A DNA stretch of 64,000 nucleotides from Sphagnum compactum (lineage: Eukaryota; Bryophyta; Sphagnopsida; Sphagnales). Below the pieces are notes generated by a model. That model had not been told where the DNA came from. It did no database searches and was given only the letters and a program-made list of their open reading frames with translations. Numbering within the stretch: position 1 is the stretch's first letter; each line of letters opens with the position of its first letter. This document shows, piece by piece, positions 61,940 through 64,000 of the stretch. A program made the position numbers and the translations under genes. The stretch is taken from NCBI GenBank assembly GCA_965153455.1, contig OZ234493.1, forward strand, positions 14,498,213 to 14,562,212, written 5' to 3'.

Positions 61940-64000
61940 GTTAAAATGTGACAATGAAGGAGTTACAAGGAGCATACCTTCCAGTTACAGTCATGGAAAA
62001 GCTTCAACAGCCTGAGAAGGTCTCTAATATACTTCCTGGAATTGCAGGAGTCATTTGTATGCTCTCCTTAGCAGTGTCCACAAGTTCCCTCATAGTAACA
62101 TGCACTATATCTGCAACACCAGTGCATGAAGTTCAACTCGCTAGAATTCCAGAAACAATTGGGTCTTCAAGAAACAAATCAATCATGGTCACGGAGGGAT
62201 CTATCTGCCTGCAATATGCTCAATTCAGTCTCTCCCTTACCAAAAGAAGGCAAAGACATGTGAAACTTAGGTCCATGATCATGACAGATAAAGCACTTCT
62301 GCAAGTCTTATGCTTGGGAATACTTCTTATTCTGAAGTGTCCAAACCCTTTGCATGCTTGAGCTCTTAACATAAGAAAAGAAAATTCAGCAATGATTCCT
62401 TCCATCAAGTTGAAGATACAGTGACAATGCTCTAACCTTCGCTTTCTCAATGGCCTGAGAAGCTGCACCTATCTGCATTTCAAGTTCAGGAACCCCAATG
62501 CCTCTGCCTGAGCATGATGTTACCAGAGTTTGCACAGCAGTTCAACTCTCCTCAGTGCTCGTGCACTGCTGCTTCTAGTGGTGCATCCGTTCCTCAATAA
62601 CAAAAGTTTCAGTTGCAACATCAACATATACACTAGGTGCAATCACAGCTGCTCAACCCATTGACAACAGTGACAGATCTTGAAGAAGCAAAATGTCTGA
62701 GCTCTGGGTCAAATACTGCACTTTGGCTGCAAGAGCAAATGTGTCCTCTCCTGTAGTCCCTGATCCATTACCATCCTCTCACATTTGTCTTGCTAACACC
62801 TTGTAAAATGCACGGGCAAGGTTCTCTTTGCATGCACTTAGAAATACAGCAGATTTTCACCTGTTCCCTCAAGAACATGGAACACAGAAAAATGTCACAG
62901 TTGCAAACTCGTGGTATACCTTCACCAATCTAGATCATTTAGAGTCATTGCAGTTTGTTTCTAGGTTTACATCCTGTGATTTCCCCAGTTGATTGAGCTC
63001 TAACATGCAGCCACAAGGATGTGATCCCACAACAACTTGCCACACCATCATGTGCCTTGACAGATGCACAAATAGCTTGCACTTTCTCCATGTGATTGCC
63101 TTGAGCTTGCTAAGATCAAGGCTCGTGGGCAAGAAGCAATCCTTGATGATGAAGCAGCAGCAGCTGATAAACTAGCCCTAGATCCTATGTATGGTACTCA
63201 CCCAGACCCAAAACCTTCACAGAACTCAGAGGCTCACCACGACAAGATGTTCTTCAATTATGAGATCGCCCACTCGACCACCTGGTTTGCAAACAAAACG
63301 GCTTCCCCATGAGTTCCAGTACTGAAACCAAATCATTGAAGCAGCATCACATTTTTTTCTGTTGCAGCTCAGCTTGTGAAATCATCATGTCAAGATCTGC
63401 TATGATCAATCATAATCACTGTGAGCAGCTTGTCATTGCATATCTCCCAAGCAGCTCCCCTTACTGTTTGAAGTTGTTGAAGATACCTACCTAGGCAGAT
63501 CTTCAACTCTTACCTGTTTTCTCGCTTGTCTTGGCCTCTTCCGACTACTTACTTAGTCATCATCACCATCAACAGCATGCTCCTTCTGAATACTCGTGGG
63601 ATCCTTGTACCGATTGCAGCTTACAAGCACCTTCTTCTTCTTTTCCGATCAATGCAGCTCCGTGTCATCACCTGCTGGCAGACCCCACACCCAGGGAAAA
63701 AAAATATCTATATCCGCACCTTGAAAGATGGTATCTATGACACTACATCACCCATTGATGATGACAGAAGAGATTGAGCTTCCCAAAAGTGCAAAGTTGC
63801 ACCACCACACATGGTAAGCTCTCATTGCCATCCGTGTTGATGCAACAAACAACTTTCCTCAACTGCAGCCGAGAAATCTACAAGTGCCATGTAAACAGGA
63901 AAAAACTGTTGTAGACTCTGCTGCTGCCACTTGTTGCATCTCCAAAGCTTTTTAATTCACAAAGATCTTCAGCCCGGGTATCTTATCCAGTGCTGCTGTT
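61940..64000 (-). other. Gene-like but unassigned sequence, possibly decayed exons on the minus strand
   Basis: The base composition is less AT-rich than the surroundings and several minus-strand islands keep coding sense, for example KQVRVEDLPRYLQQLQTVRG and AWEICNDKLL (about 63520-63410), TGEDTFALAAKVQYLTQSSD (about 62760-62690), GRGIGVPELEMQIGAASQAI (about 62510-62450), and a good donor (CTGG/GTGAGTACC) near 63200. Frames change and stops occur between islands. I recognise no protein family. It may be a host pseudogene or exons of a gene extending beyond the window. Confidence 0.3.

Overview
The window looks like nuclear DNA of a land plant with a large, repeat-rich genome. It is strongly AT-rich, coding islands are few and less AT-rich, genes have spliceosomal introns, and plant-type MULE, hAT and Helitron relics, tRNA-derived SINE sequence and many minisatellites fill the rest. 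The lineage (moss, lycophyte, fern or gymnosperm) cannot be fixed from sequence alone. There is no bacterial operon structure, CRISPR array, rRNA gene or convincing tRNA gene.

Two real-looking genes stand out. Both are on the minus strand and are diverged paralogues of an alpha/beta hydrolase of the DUF900 family (COG4782-like), well known in bacteria. Gene B (40623-42987) is complete: three exons, two canonical introns, 560 aa, Ser-Asp-His triad visible. Gene A (3398 to beyond base 1) has a 447-codon first exon and a second exon here; the catalytic exon lies outside. Both add an N-terminal helical region to the hydrolase fold, and both begin MGA with Ser or Thr at position 6, a possible N-myristoylation signal. 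A third gene trace is an orphan ABCG half-transporter exon (56178-56270).

Layout: 0-3.4 kb gene A, with a hAT-type element in its intron; 4.4-5.6 kb minisatellite split by a MITE-like element; 6.1-8.7 kb long-inverted-repeat transposon; 10.3-11.5 kb and 25.9-28.1 kb inverted repeat blocks that bracket a broken MULE transposase (13.3-14.7 kb) and a broken hAT transposase (18.1-20.2 kb); 22.7-24.7 kb degenerate ~377-bp repeats, part of which recurs inverted at 54.3-55.4 kb; 28.1-29.0 kb second hAT-type element; 33.0-33.9 kb detached transposon arm; 36.8-38.7 kb two Helitron fragments with helicase and endonuclease motifs; 40.6-43.0 kb gene B; 44.4-46.6 kb a hAT N-terminus and a decayed transposon protein; 49.9-51.1 kb hairpin-rich tandem array; 51.7-53.1 kb second copy of the long-inverted-repeat transposon; 55.5-56.3 kb 22-bp minisatellite beside the ABCG exon; 61.9-64.0 kb gene-like but unassigned sequence.

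The two hydrolase genes probably arose by local duplication, after which about 37 kb of transposons accumulated between them. Their substrates cannot be read from the sequence.
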